Of a stretch of DNA of 64,000 nucleotides, positions 10,476-20,355 are shown one piece after another. A program made the position numbers and the translations under genes. How positions within the stretch are numbered: the stretch's first letter is position 1; the number at the start of each line of letters is the position of its first letter. Where the stretch lies: NCBI GenBank assembly GCA_022592445.1, contig JABYQR010000209.1:17366-81365 (forward strand). Reading direction: 5' to 3'. Origin of the DNA: Cytidiella melzeri (lineage: Eukaryota > Basidiomycota > Agaricomycetes > Polyporales > Irpicaceae). Below the pieces are notes generated by a model. It did no database searches and was not told the DNA's origin. It saw only the letters and a list, made by a program, of their open reading frames with translations.

Positions 10476-12332
10476 AGGGCGCGTTGAGACACTGAGTCAC
10501 GCTCCAAAACTAAGTACAACCTTAAAGACAACACAACCAACCACGAAGTGGCAATAGAAGTGTAAAGGTGTGGGAGCACAAAAGTGTGATCGTGTGCGAG
10601 GTGGTCTTAGAGTCCTAGTTTTACCTGTGCTGTAAAGAGCGACGAGATTTGTGATATAGGCTTTATGTGAATGGAGCTAGACGGGCAAACTACCATGTGT
10701 ACCGCGGGCAAAAGGGGCTAGTCGGCGCGGTGAAAGCGGAAGAGTTTTAGCGTGACTCAATGAGAATGCGCGGGAGATGTTGTGACTTGTAGTAAAACGG
10801 CACGCGGAAAGACGCGGATGGTAAAGACAGGTGCATTACAAATCTCGAACACAAAACACGGTCGCTGGTGAAGATGAAAGTAGTCGCTGTAAAACGCGGG
10901 TGCAGTGAAAGTGAATGCAGTAAACTCGATGCAGTGAAGGTGAAACACAGACGCAATAACACAGTAAAATAACGCAGTTAAGAAGCAAACGCAGTTTAAC
11001 GAAACCGAAAGGAACCGCAAGGGAAAGACAAACTACTGGAGCACGAGTTGCAGCGTAAGGCTATATAAGGCCGCAGTCAATTCAACTCGATAGACTGCGC
11101 GCGGGGGCGATAGTGTAGAACAACACCTTCCGAGCAGCGATGCGTATTGCAAGCGAATGCGTGGCCAACGACGACGTTGGTAGAGCTTGTAAGATTGAAC
11201 TGTACTAGTTCGCACTTGTGGTCCCCGCCTTCAAAGTCTGGTGACAGCCAACAATCTGGATGCGGCGCGCACGGGCAATCGCAGCTGAGTGGGACGAAAG
11301 GTCCTGAGCGCAAGGGAATCGGATGGTCGCTCTGAGTGTTGCAATAGGAGCAGTTATCAAGCGTGTCCGCGACGGAGGCAACGGACGGCGCTGGCAAGGG
11401 TGATTTAGGAGTAGATTGCTCAGGGGATACCGTAGGCGCTACTGAGGGTTCTGGCAGCGGCGTGGGCACAGGGATGACAGGGTAGCGACAAAGAACCTTG
11501 CGCGGGCGTGGGCGGTATGGGCAGCGACCATCTGGTAAGTGGGGAACTGTGGGACAATAACGGAAAACACGAGGCGGGTTGTCGATGGTAGGCGCAGCGG
11601 ACATAAACGTGGAGAAAGACGCAGTGAGACAACGCAGGGATGACTACAGCTATTGGTGCAACAAGACTCCCTCAACGCGAGTGCAAAGTGTAGACTGTAC
11701 TCTGAGAACTGGGGTGGGGATTGATTGATTTTCTACGTAGTACAGGCAACACCTTTTTATATACCCTAAAGACCCTCTCCTAAACCTTTCCTTCTTTGTC
11801 CTAAACCCAAATGCGAGAGTGAGGAAACATGGTGGCAGAATACTTCTGTTCGCGGAGGCAAAATGTCCAGCAAGTCGACGCCCAGCAGGACACAGCGTTG
11901 GTCGACGCGGAGAAGCGGCACGCACCCTTGCGCTGAAGGGGCGCCAACCGTTGCGAGCAGGTGATGAGGTGCCATCCAAGAGTTGCACAGCGTGGCGTGA
12001 TAGGAGTCTTCCTGAAATGGGGTTCACGAGTCAATTTTCTTCTATTGTTGGTCCGACCTGCGTCTGAAACACTTGGTGGCTGGCCAACCCATGCTCCAAT
12101 GCAAAAGGGGTGTGTCTGCGAGTCAGAGTTCGGTGCAAGTTCTTGGCCTCGGATGTTTCCGGCGTGTTGCTGCTCCTTGTCAAGTCCTTGGATCCTCGGC
12201 AAACTCCTCGTGACCTCGGTGAACTCCTCGTGCCCGCGACGCTGGGAAAGTGAAGGGATTTGCTGCTCAGGATGACGCGGGCTGCGCAAATGGCGGGCTG
12301 CTGCTGGGTCTCCGCGCCTAGCCAATTTCCAG
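10476..12332 (-). mobile_element. 1,857-bp insertion of unclassified type inside gypsy RT
   Basis: The borders are set by the GCGTA duplication and by rejoining of the RT frame. The plus-strand ends are agggcgcgttgagac and ccaatttccag. They are not TG/CA and there is no clean terminal inverted repeat, although agggcgcgttgagacac and the reverse complement of gggtctccgcgccta are loosely alike. On the minus strand a TATA-like box (tatataaaaagg, near 11750) lies about 150 bp before the only ATG-started ORF (11077-11604). The left part, 10860-11000, is rich in a gcagtgaa-like motif. A short or non-autonomous LTR-type element is possible, but no class is proven. Confidence 0.6.
11077..11604 (-). 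CDS. 175-aa Pro- and Cys-rich protein of the unclassified insertion
   Basis: ATG at 11602-11604, stop at 11077. The N-terminal half is Pro/Arg- and then Pro/Ser-rich. The C-terminal half carries clustered cysteines (CSYC, then CDCPC, then single Cys/His positions to about residue 160), which suggests a metal-binding or disulfide fold. No signal peptide, membrane segment or known domain is recognised. It is the only ORF of note in the inserted element and follows a TATA-like sequence on the same strand, so it is probably the element's own gene. It could be a Gag-like or DNA-binding protein; that is speculation. Confidence 0.4.
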   Translation of the reverse strand: MSAAPTIDNPPRVFRYCPTVPHLPDGRCPYRPRPRKVLCRYPVIPVPTPLPEPSVAPTVSPEQSTPKSPLPAPSVASVADTLDNCSYCNTQSDHPIPLRSGPFVPLSCDCPCAPHPDCWLSPDFEGGDHKCELVQFNLTSSTNVVVGHAFACNTHRCSEGVVLHYRPRAQSIELN

Positions 12333-12337
12333 GCGTA

Positions 12338-13475
12338 TCAACGTGTTCTGATTTTTCTTTGAAAAGACGTCACCAAATTCCCATAGATATTTCAGTACTA
12401 ATGGCTTCCAATTTACTGATTCTTGTTTGTCAAAGCTGTTCTCAAAGCCCTCATCTTCATTTTCAGAGTGTTCAGTGATTATTTCTGCCATTTCTTGGTC
12501 TGCTGGATTATATAATTCAATCCAGTGGATGTGAGAGTTGTCCGGGTAGACACTTTCTATGCCGTCCAGGTGGCCTGACACCAAATTTCCCTTAGATAAC
12601 CCAAGCTCATCCATCTCTTCTTGAGTTACAGTGATGTTTCTACAAGCTCTTGGGGCACAGAGTTTAGTACATCTGGTAAATCTCCACTCACTATTTGCGC
12701 AATTTATCTCCGGATTGTGGCAGTGTAAGAAGGTCATCCCAATAATTGTTTGTTTACTACCAAGATCAGTAATGGGCATGGGTTGTCTTTCTCTGTGCAA
12801 ACCTAGTTCCAGGTATGCACGTACTGAGTGAGTGATTTGACCATCTTTATTGGGAGTACCATCAACATTGGTAATGTTAAACAATGATGCCAGTTGACTT
12901 GTTACCAGATTTTTACTTTCAACAACTGACTTACAGATGAACCTGGTTGTGGCTCCTGAATCTACCAGAGCTTGGACCTGCACTTTCTTTTCATATACCC
13001 ATATTATAACTGGTAGAAAAATGAATTCTTTGAAGTTTGACTGGCTGTTGTGACCATTGGTTTGAACTCCTGTTGACAAAGCATAAACTTCGTCTTCCGG
13101 AAGTGGAGGTTGGTGGGGAGAGGAGTGGGAGTGGGAATGTAAGCATGTTTGTTGCCCTCCTTGATACACTGAAGAAGGGTAAGCTTTTCAGCTGTTTCCT
13201 TCTCCTGCTTCTTGATCTAGCCGAGATGGTTGAGTTTAGAAATGAGATGGGAAACCTTGCTCATGCAAGCTTGGTTCTCCTCATGCTCAATGGTCATTTG
13301 AGCCTGTTCCTCAAGATTGATTCTCTTGATGACAGGCTTGTTATTGGCGTATTTGAGTTGGCAAGGCTTGCCGGCATCTTTGAACTTGCAGAGTGTCTTC
13401 TTTGAGACGGTAAGGCGTTCCTGAAGTCCAGTGACTTTGTTGTGGATGGGGATGGATTAAGGGGCCCTGCAACCA
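12338..13475 (-). pseudogene. Ty3/gypsy Gag end, protease and start of RT
   Basis: On the minus strand, a Lys-rich Gag-like tail (about 13475-13200, containing CKFKDAGKPC and a stop near 13220) precedes a 283-aa frame. That frame holds the retropepsin motif QALVDSGATTRFI, with GxGATTxF-type flanks, and ends with VFSKKNQ, which leads into RT. The catalytic DSGA is intact. The frame then meets the 1,857-bp insertion, so its last codons before the stop come from the insertion. With 9931-10470 it forms one decayed gypsy element, transcribed leftward. Confidence 0.75.
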
Positions 13476-13970
13476 GACATGAAGGGGATGTAGCGGGAAA
13501 CTAGCGTGGTGACTGTGTGACAATGTGTGATGAGCTTGTCAGCTCAGTGGTGTGCAAAACAAAATCTCCATAAAGGTGAGGTGCTGTGTGTGCATGGGAT
13601 AGTGCCGGCGTTGGCCTGGACTCTCTCTCCAGGTCTGGTGGTAAAAATGATCTCTGTCACAGTTCCACCTGTGCGGCAAATGGTTGGCGGATAAGTATTT
13701 CACTGACCCTAATTCTGGCCAGAACAACTTACCCTATTTGTGCCTGGGCACTCATGGGCTTCTTGTTCTGTTGTCTAGCTCTCATAACAAGCGTCTGACA
13801 CCAGACTGTCATGGATGGCCTGACTAGCCCTTAATTTTCGCAATTTACCTCTTGTTTTTATCTATAAAACTCCGGGCTGCAGCTCAGTTGCAACCTTCTC
13901 TGCATAAACTCCCTTTTCACGTCTATTAAGCGCCCGTATCACGTGGCTTAGACGCTCCACACGGTCACAT

Positions 13971-14570
13971 TACTTGCTACTACGTCACACTGGCATGTGA
14001 CTTAGCTTAAGTAAGCCCACATGGCTACAGACACATGGGTCAGCCCATAGCTAGAGTTTGATGTCATAAATGACGTCCACATGGACTCCTTTTGTTCTTT
14101 CCTTATTGTTCTCTTTATGGAAGGATGTTCTCACAGGTGTGGGAATGGAATACAATAGTTGGTCTCCTTTTAGATAGATTCTTTCACGGGTAGAGTTCTT
14201 GGCAAGGTCTAGACAATAGCTATTGTTCTCCTTTAGGTAGTTCTTTTGTTCTTCATTCACACGGCTTCTTGCAAAGCCTGCCCTCAACATGGTCTGTGCG
14301 CAGGTCCCTGAAGTCTATATATATTGCTGCATGTACGCTCCTAGCCCCCATCTCGACCTCTTGGTCTTTACTGGGCTAGGTAAGCAAATCCCCTCTGTAC
14401 TACATAGCTGGTAGTCAGAATACTAACTTGGTCTTTACTGGGCTAGTAACTTGAACAAAGTCTGATAGCTGGTGAAAGCATTGTGCTCTACGCCTGCCAC
14501 CACCTCCTTGTCGTTTTCCACTTCGTGTCCCTGTTTGTCACGTCGAGCCCCGTCTCCGTGTCACAGACTC
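13971..14570 (+). repeat. LTR, copy B (plus orientation)
   Basis: This is the same LTR family as 9340-9930 but opposite in direction. A TATA box (gtctatatatattgc) lies near 14317, followed by an R/U5-like part ending near gtctccgtgtcaca at about 14570. Because it faces away from the minus-strand gypsy ORFs, it cannot be that element's 5' LTR in the usual arrangement. Confidence 0.7.
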
Positions 14571-14789
14571 CACTATCTGACATGGATTGTCCAACAGAGA
14601 CCGGATTTTTCCATCACAGTCACCAGTTTACAGTATCAGGCGCCTATCTAGAGCGCTTATCTTGCGGCTAGGAGTGTTACTAGACCTAACCTTAACCCGG
14701 GTCACATGACATCCTGCCTTATTCATCAATAGTCCAGATCCAAACCCTAGACCCAATCCGGAGCAGTTTCAGATCAACCTAGGCTACTG

Positions 14790-15330
14790 TTCTATTATCA
14801 TTCTTCCATTGTTAGGGATTCCCCCAGTCCCTATTGTCCTATTGTATCCTGTCTATTGTCTTCTGCCTATTGTTAGGGATTCCCCATGGATTCCCCCAGT
14901 TTCTGTTGTCCTATTGTTCCTCTTCTATTGTTCTATTGTTCTCAAGTCTATTGTTCTATTGTCTTACGTACCCTGGTGCCTGATTGTTACACTGGTCCAT
15001 TATTGTTCTATTGTTACTCCAGCTCCGCAGTTACTCTGTACCCTAGTGTGGGAACTTGTGCACAGGCCATCCAGACACAGTATATATAGTAGACCTTACT
15101 CTCCCTAGCTCTGCATCTTGACCTCTCTGTCGTTTGCACTGCTAGGTGAGTTACTGCATGTAGCACCTTCTTAACTCTGTCAGTTGCACTGCTAGTATCC
15201 GGCCTCTGTGCCTGCTTGCCTGCTTATCATTGACTTTGACCTTGTTGTTGTTGTTGGAGATCCCTTTCCACTTCCACCCCACATCCACTTCACCCTTGTT
15301 TAGGGTTTATCAGTCTAGCAGCAGTTGCTC
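14790..15330 (+). repeat. LTR-like sequence of a second family
   Basis: Rich in ctattgttctattg repeats, with a TATA box (tatatatagt) at 15081 and a downstream block ending near gttgctccgtgacac. The layout resembles copy B: TATA, then tcttgacctct, then a ctaggtgagt stretch. It is probably a solo or orphan LTR; neither border is fixed and no target duplication was found. Confidence 0.4.
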
Positions 15331-15597
15331 CGTGACACTATCACCTGTGGGGCGGCACACTCTCATCTTGCTGGCATAATGCCAACCCCTGCTCTGATCA
15401 GCTCTAGGAGCGTCAGGTGAGAGGATGATTCAAATTGTGTGTATAAAATGCAAAGCCTAGACACAACTATGGTCCGGCTACCTCTATGTCTAGAGGAATT
15501 GTGAGGGAGCCCACGCGCAGGCACAAGACATGGAAGAAAGGGGAAGAAACCTCCAGCATGTCCAGAGACGTGAGGGAGTAGGGCAGTCTTATCCAAA

Positions 15598-16082
15598 TGT
15601 AACAGTTAAGGTTACACTCACCAGATAAATGTTAAACTTGAGGGGGAGATAGTGAGATAGAGAGTAGAGTGTTGGTGAGCGTGAGTACTGGGGAGTACGA
15701 AGTAGTCCTTGATCAACAGAGAGGATAAGACCGAGGTAATATGCCCTCAGGAGTGCCTCTATATATACATGAAGGGGAGGACCCCAGGTACTACCCTAAG
15801 ACCCCTAATACCTACATGAGTAAGCGAAGTAATCTACCTTACTAAGCATGCCCTATGCCCTAGTGGTGCCACTTCAATAATCAACCAATAGCAATTGTCC
15901 CCATGACCTGACCCCATGACCCAGCTCCAAGGCTAGACTTGTTCTAGCTTGTTCTAAGACAAGGCTAGATTTTTCCAGAAGGTTCTAAGAACTATGACAT
16001 CATCTAATGGAATGTTCTATACTATGACATCATAGTTCCAGCATGTTCCACAAGATTCCAGAGAGTTCTATCATGTGATACA
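15598..16082 (-). repeat. Solo LTR, about 485 bp, ends TGTA...TACA
   Basis: Starts tgtaacagttaagg and ends catgtgataca, giving matching TGTA/TACA ends. On the minus strand a TATA-like ctctatatatac complement lies mid-element, giving minus orientation. No coding region of an element adjoins it, so it is a solo LTR. The flanking 5-mers (ccaaa and cagat) do not match, so no target duplication survives. Confidence 0.55.
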
Positions 16083-16149
16083 CAGATAAGGAAAGGAGCA
16101 CATCAGTGCATCAGAGACAGGAGGCGCATCAGCGCATCAATTGATAGGC

Positions 16150-16250
16150 ACTGAGAATAAGCGCCGGAATAAGCACCTGATAAGCGCTGGATAAGCACCT
16201 AAATAGACGCTGGATAAGTGCTGGATAAGTGCTTGACAAGCGCTTAAATA
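16150..16250. repeat. Imperfect tandem repeat, aagcgctggat-like unit
   Basis: About eight degenerate copies of a 12-14 bp unit (ataagcgctgg / ataagcacct / ataagtgctgg). They lie directly 3' of the secreted-peptide ORF and just outside the solo LTR. Confidence 0.7.
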
Positions 16251-16323
16251 TTCCCAATAATACCGTTGCCTGGTAAGGCAAGTCTTGTAGAAACATTGAA
16301 AATCTGTGACAGTGATAAAGAGT

Positions 16324-16566
16324 TTAGGAGAAGTTTTTGTTCTTGAGTTGGCTCTGGAAGAGAAGGGAGTGTCCTCTTCCTGGCCATAAACCCCGTTTGG
16401 CAAAATCAATCTCATGAGATACATGTCGATTGGCAGAGTTGGCAGGGGAAGTGGGGTAGTAGGATCCTGTCAATGCACTGCCATATGGAATGGCAAACAC
16501 AGTGGTGGTGTAGAGTGCGCTGGTAGCAATGGCGGCAAACAGAATGAGAGAGGTTGAGAACTGCAT
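16324..16566 (-). CDS. Small secreted-peptide precursor, 80 aa
   Basis: ATG at 16564-16566. Residues 1 to about 25 form a typical signal peptide (polar start, then LILFAAIATSAL, then a small-residue cleavage region VFAIP). A dibasic AKR near residue 57 precedes GLWPGRGHSLL, a layout that suits Kex2 cutting to release a short peptide. It has no CaaX end, so it is not a basidiomycete mating pheromone. The 3' end might be spliced rather than stop where shown. Upstream on the minus strand are two intron-like segments and then the copia element, whose insertion severs the 5' side of the gene. Function unknown. Confidence 0.45.
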   Translation of the reverse strand: MQFSTSLILFAAIATSALYTTTVFAIPYGSALTGSYYPTSPANSANRHVSHEIDFAKRGLWPGRGHSLLFQSQLKNKNFS

Positions 16567-16619
16567 GATGGTGTTGGATGTTGCAAATGTGGAAAGGGGT
16601 TGAATAAATGGTAAGACAA

Positions 16620-16887
16620 CTAGCTGTGATTACAATGTCAGTTCAGTGACACAAGGCACATGCAATGCATACAACAATAACAATGTACTTACCAACCAGT
16701 GCTGATGCAATGAAAAGACTTGGAGCAACAGAGGTACACTGAGGTATGAGGATGACGGTGTTTTGGAAATGGTTTTGGTAGGGCAGTACTAATGTCTAGC
16801 TGTGATAACATTTCTATACAGTGTCAGTGACCGAAGGCAATTGCAACGCAATCTCTGATTTACTTACCGACCAGCGCTGCAGCGATG
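16620..16887 (-). repeat. Duplicated exon/intron-like segment upstream of the peptide gene
   Basis: Two related stretches (about 16622-16720 and 16790-16887), read on the minus strand, each hold gcactggttg or gcgctggtcg, then a gtaagt donor, then about 60-70 bp, then tcacag followed by ctag. They look like a duplicated 5' exon plus intron of the peptide gene. The copia target site lies at the outer edge of the upstream copy. Confidence 0.5.
16883..16887. repeat. Copia target-site duplication CGATG, left copy
   Basis: cgatg directly precedes the left LTR; the same five bases follow the right LTR at 29484-29488. This proves a single insertion spanning 16888-29483. Confidence 0.95.
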
Positions 16888-17384
16888 TGTCAAAGCGAGA
16901 TTGTATCGCTGATTATCGGACATCAGATCTATGGACAATGTAGATCAGATAGTACATAGCATGTGATTCCACCATCCTTATGGTCACACACGATGCGATA
17001 CTTGCACCATATGGCATCGTGTTCCAGTAGTTTCCATGACTGAATAGCAGAAGTACCATGAGGCTTCTGCATGACTCATATTTCATATACCAAATGTATT
17101 TACTATTGAGCTTACTAAAGGCTCAGTCTGCACCATTCAGTTATGTAGGATGCTCAGTCATCGCTTACATTCTCTATTCAGTAGTATTGCAAGCAGGACT
17201 GTGCATTACCAATCATTACTCATAGGATTACCAATCCTTACTCATATGACATTACTGTAGCATTAGTAATCTAGTTACAGACATGTATATATACCGCTCC
17301 TAGAGAGCAGAGAAATAATAAGACACTTACTCCCAGAGTTAGTTGACTCTCCTAGTCATCCCCTACACTTGTAACTTTCAAACA
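16888..17384 (+). repeat. Copia 5' LTR, 497 bp
   Basis: Begins tgtcaaagcgag and ends tttcaaaca (TG...CA). A TATA box (catgtatatatacc) lies near 17283. Compared by eye with 28987-29483, I find no difference over 497 bp. Confidence 0.95.
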
Positions 17385-17397
17385 GGTTATGAGCCCC
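17385..17397 (+). promoter_or_regulatory. Primer-binding site matching the anticodon region of tRNA-iMet
   Basis: The bases right after the LTR, ggttatgagcccc, are complementary to the anticodon stem-loop of fungal initiator tRNA-Met (gggcuCAUaacc) rather than to the tRNA 3' end. Drosophila copia is known to use such an internal half-tRNA primer; use of the same mechanism here is inferred. Confidence 0.7.
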
Positions 17398-18186
17398 GGC
17401 TTCTAACTCTTCTTACCACTCCTCTACTCTGAGACCATCCTCAAGCTCGACACTACACAACTGTTACTTCGTGAGTAACATTTCTTTCTACACATTGTAG
17501 GCCACTTTGTAGTAGAAGACCCAGTTGTAGTAGACTAAGCCTCGCCTCTCCTCGCCCATTTTTCCCATAACTATTTTCTACAGAATTGCCCCTGCTTTCT
17601 TACCCCTGGAACACACGCACAGTCACATCCAATCGGTAGCCTACACCTCATAAGTGTTCTTGGCTTGTGATTCACTATCAGAATCACGCACCTACTCGGA
17701 CAAAGCCCAATAAGGTGGCGTCCAGAGGTGATCGAAAGGGTCTTTTGTCTTAGACAATTGGGAGGCTGTGAAAAGTCGTGAAAGGAGGGAAAGTAGGCGT
17801 TACCTTGAGCTCGTGACTCAGGGGACTAAAAGGGAGCTGTGTACGATGCACAGTTAACACCCTTGGCATTCCCAATTTGTCGGTTTTTGTAGAATTTAGT
17901 AGGGGCTTATGTCGATCTTTGTAACTTTTGGTTTCACGGAGATTTTGTCTCCTGCACATTTGCATATTAGTTACGCATGCTCTATTTGTTTCACCATTGC
18001 TTATCGTTCGGTTGAAGTCGAATTTGGGGATAATTTTCGTGAAGAATCTCTTGTGCAAGAGTTTTTCTCACAGTTTATTCCCTTCACAGAAATTCCTCGC
18101 ACACTTCCGAGAATTATCTTAAGGATCGACACCAATAACCGACAAGCACTTCGACCCGCATTCCGTTTCACCCACGAATTTTAAAC
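17398..18186 (+). other. Copia leader, no gene seen
   Basis: About 790 bp between the primer site and the first ATG ORF. Short frames at 17909-18184 have no domain. It probably contains packaging or dimerisation signals that cannot be read from sequence alone. Confidence 0.4.
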
Positions 18187-19551
18187 ATGCCCGCCCGCCG
18201 TACCAATGCTATCTTCGAAAGGGCTGAACAGCGTTCCAGGAACTGGGAACAGTTTTTGGAAAGACGTACTGAGCGAGTTCGCCTGGCCGGAGGTAACACT
18301 CTGCAAATTCGACAAATCGAACCAAACCAGCTAAGGTTTGATTACGATCGTGTAGAATTTACAACGGACCATCACCATCATACATTCTTTCTCCGTACCA
18401 TCCCGAACCATCAATGGAATACCAAGGCTAGAGAAGCTCGCCGCGCCAATTGAGAGGGGGGAAATTTGCAAAGCACACGGTCTAACAATCGTCGCGCCCC
18501 TCCTGCCACCTTCGACCGCGAATCCCTTCGCCCACGTCCACGTCCACAGGAAGCGGTGAACCAAATAGTCAACAACATCCGCACCTCCGTTCACGCAGAC
18601 ATGCGTCAAAGGGGGGACAATACTCCTCGACTCGCCGAGCTCTACAACGAGCAGCAACGCCGCCGTAACACTACTCAACCCCAAAGGCAGCCGACTGCAC
18701 CTCGTGGACGAGGTTTCTGCACAAATCACCGCGGACAAGTCCAATTTGAACTGGAGCAAGCCCATGCCGCCCGTCGCAGCGAACGGAGCCGGTCTCCACT
18801 TCCTCGTCAACCACCTCGCCCACACACTCCAGCCGTACCCGTTAACGTCGAACAGGATGTCCCTATGGTTCTGCAGTCACCAGTCACCTCGAGCACCACC
18901 ACCGTCAACGAGCCCGTCGAAACCATTGAGGAGTTCTTTGGGGAAGAGCGCCCTGTCGCTCCAACCACTGAGCTTCATGATGCGAGCTCATATTGCTTCG
19001 AGTGGGACGAATTGACCGGGACTGCGTTGCAAAACGCACAGGACATCGCTGACAAGATCTGGGATGGCAAGTTCACCAATGCCGAGCCACACATCATGGA
19101 TGCCATGTCTTTCATCACGGACAATGGTGTGGTGCTCAAGTCGAACATCGAAGGAGGAGGTTGTTGCCTGTTCTTTGCGCTTGAAGAGGACCAAATCGAG
19201 TCGTACAAATTTATTGCAGCATCAGCTCGAGTTGCAATAATGATGCAACACGGTTTTGTCTGGTATCGCACAGATGGGGAACGGGAACCATTCCAGCTCC
19301 GACACGACGACTTCCACACTGCTATGCAGGTTGTCCAAGGCAACGACAAGTTCAGCGAGCAAAAGCTCGTTCAAATCATCGCCTGGCGCCTCAAGCAGAA
19401 CGATGACTGGACCACAATGTCCGAAGAGGTCAAGGATCAAATTCGAGACTGGTCACAGCCAGCTGAGGAAGGACAGATCGTCGAGCAGCCGACTGAGGAG
19501 AATGAGCTTCTCCAGATGTTGGACGGGATGGTAGCTAGAAATAGCAAGTAA
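18187..19551 (+). CDS. Additional ORF of the copia element, split by one in-frame TGA
   Basis: ATG at 18187, TAA at 19549-19551, one frame throughout except TGA at 18451-18453; about 454 codons if read through. The first part (to the TGA) is basic. The next 110 residues are Arg/Pro/Gln-rich with an SRSPLPRQPPRP stretch. An acidic linker follows, then a folded-looking C-terminal domain from about residue 275. That domain holds GGGCCLFFAL followed by an ARVAIMMQHGFVW segment, loosely like the catalytic-Cys region of OTU peptidases (D-G-N-C-L-F-R-A-L). The expected downstream catalytic His context is not evident, so the OTU idea is weak. It is not Gag: Gag starts at 20352. Such an ORF between the LTR and gag is not part of standard copia. 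It may be a captured host gene or a lineage-specific ORF. Confidence 0.5.
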
Positions 19552-19743
19552 ACGGGCGACTGAAACTTGAGCAATACCGCACATGTAACATATAAAATAT
19601 TGCGATGTGTATTTGTACATTTGTACACGGTCACTTTCAACAAGTTTCTGTAGTTGTACTTGTAGTACTTTTGTACCACCTTTCCTTCATCTCTGCCGTC
19701 TTGTCGAATCGTTAGTAACGCGTCTTATGTTTCCTGTAGATAA

Positions 19744-20355
19744 ACTTGTAAAAATCTGGCACCGCGTTGTAAACAACGAGATCACTTCTTTGATACCATA
19801 AACAAGTGCGATACATCTTTCGTATTCTCTGAAAGATATCTCTTGTCTTGTGTCACTCAACCTTGTCCATATTGTCTATTTGGACAAGACAGAGCTGATT
19901 ACTTTGAAGACACCGATCTAGTTGCTGTATGCTCTGAAGGACAATACATTGCTCCTAACAACGAACAGCTTGGTGAAATCAATCCAGAGAATATTGGAGA
20001 AGAACCGCATCTTGATTGGGATCTTATTGTTAGCAACAATTCAACTCCATCCTCACCATCTCCGGAACCTCACACCAGAGAAGAAGAATCTATATCCGCG
20101 ATCACAGCAGTTGCAGTTTCATCAGCGTCTACGTTAATCGAATCTCCGCCACGTCAATCAAAGGTAGACATACCAGATACGATTGAATCTGCATCAGAAT
20201 CTGATTCTGAAGTAGAACATCTTCTAGACGAAGATAGTGACGTAGAGGACAACGCTCTTGAACCGCTTCTACCAGAAATACCCCTGTTGGTCAACGAATA
20301 CTATAGTAGATTTCACGGAAAGGAGTTTGATATTGTATACTTCTTCTTACCATGA
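19744..20355 (+). CDS. Acidic ORF without ATG, overlapping gag by ATGA
   Basis: The frame is open from 19744 (after TAA at 19741-19743) to TGA at 20353-20355, about 203 codons, with no ATG. The N-terminal part has scattered Cys (TCKN, RCKQ, CPYC), so metal binding is possible. The rest is Ser/Glu/Asp-rich and disordered-looking (SESDSEVEHLLDEDSDVED). Its stop overlaps the gag start as ATGA at 20352-20355, the arrangement used for stop-restart translation in some retroelements. Without an ATG it would need splicing from the upstream ORF or non-AUG initiation. It may instead be the 5' part of an ancestral fused ORF. Confidence 0.35.
   Translation, partial: TCKNLAPRCKQRDHFFDTINKCDTSFVFSERYLLSCVTQPCPYCLFGQDRADYFEDTDLVAVCSEGQYIAPNNEQLGEINPENIGEEPHLDWDLIVSNNSTPSSPSPEPHTREEESISAITAVAVSSASTLIESPPRQSKVDIPDTIESASESDSEVEHLLDEDSDVEDNALEPLLPEIPLLVNEYYSRFHGKEFDIVYFFLP

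Larger units (their letters stand above)
10471..12337. repeat. 5-bp target-site duplication GCGTA flanking the insertion (10471-10475 and 12333-12337)
   Basis: The same five bases flank the 10476-12332 insertion. Deleting the insertion and one copy rejoins the two halves of the gypsy RT in frame (ending NTLIR on one side, KPYNYAIEFEEG on the other), which fixes both borders. Confidence 0.85.

Noticed and set aside
16324..16566. Basidiomycete lipopeptide pheromone precursor
   Set aside because: It has a signal peptide and no C-terminal CaaX box, opposite to the known precursors.
18187..19551. Envelope-like gene of the copia element
   Set aside because: No signal peptide, membrane segment or glycosylation pattern, and it lies before gag rather than after pol.
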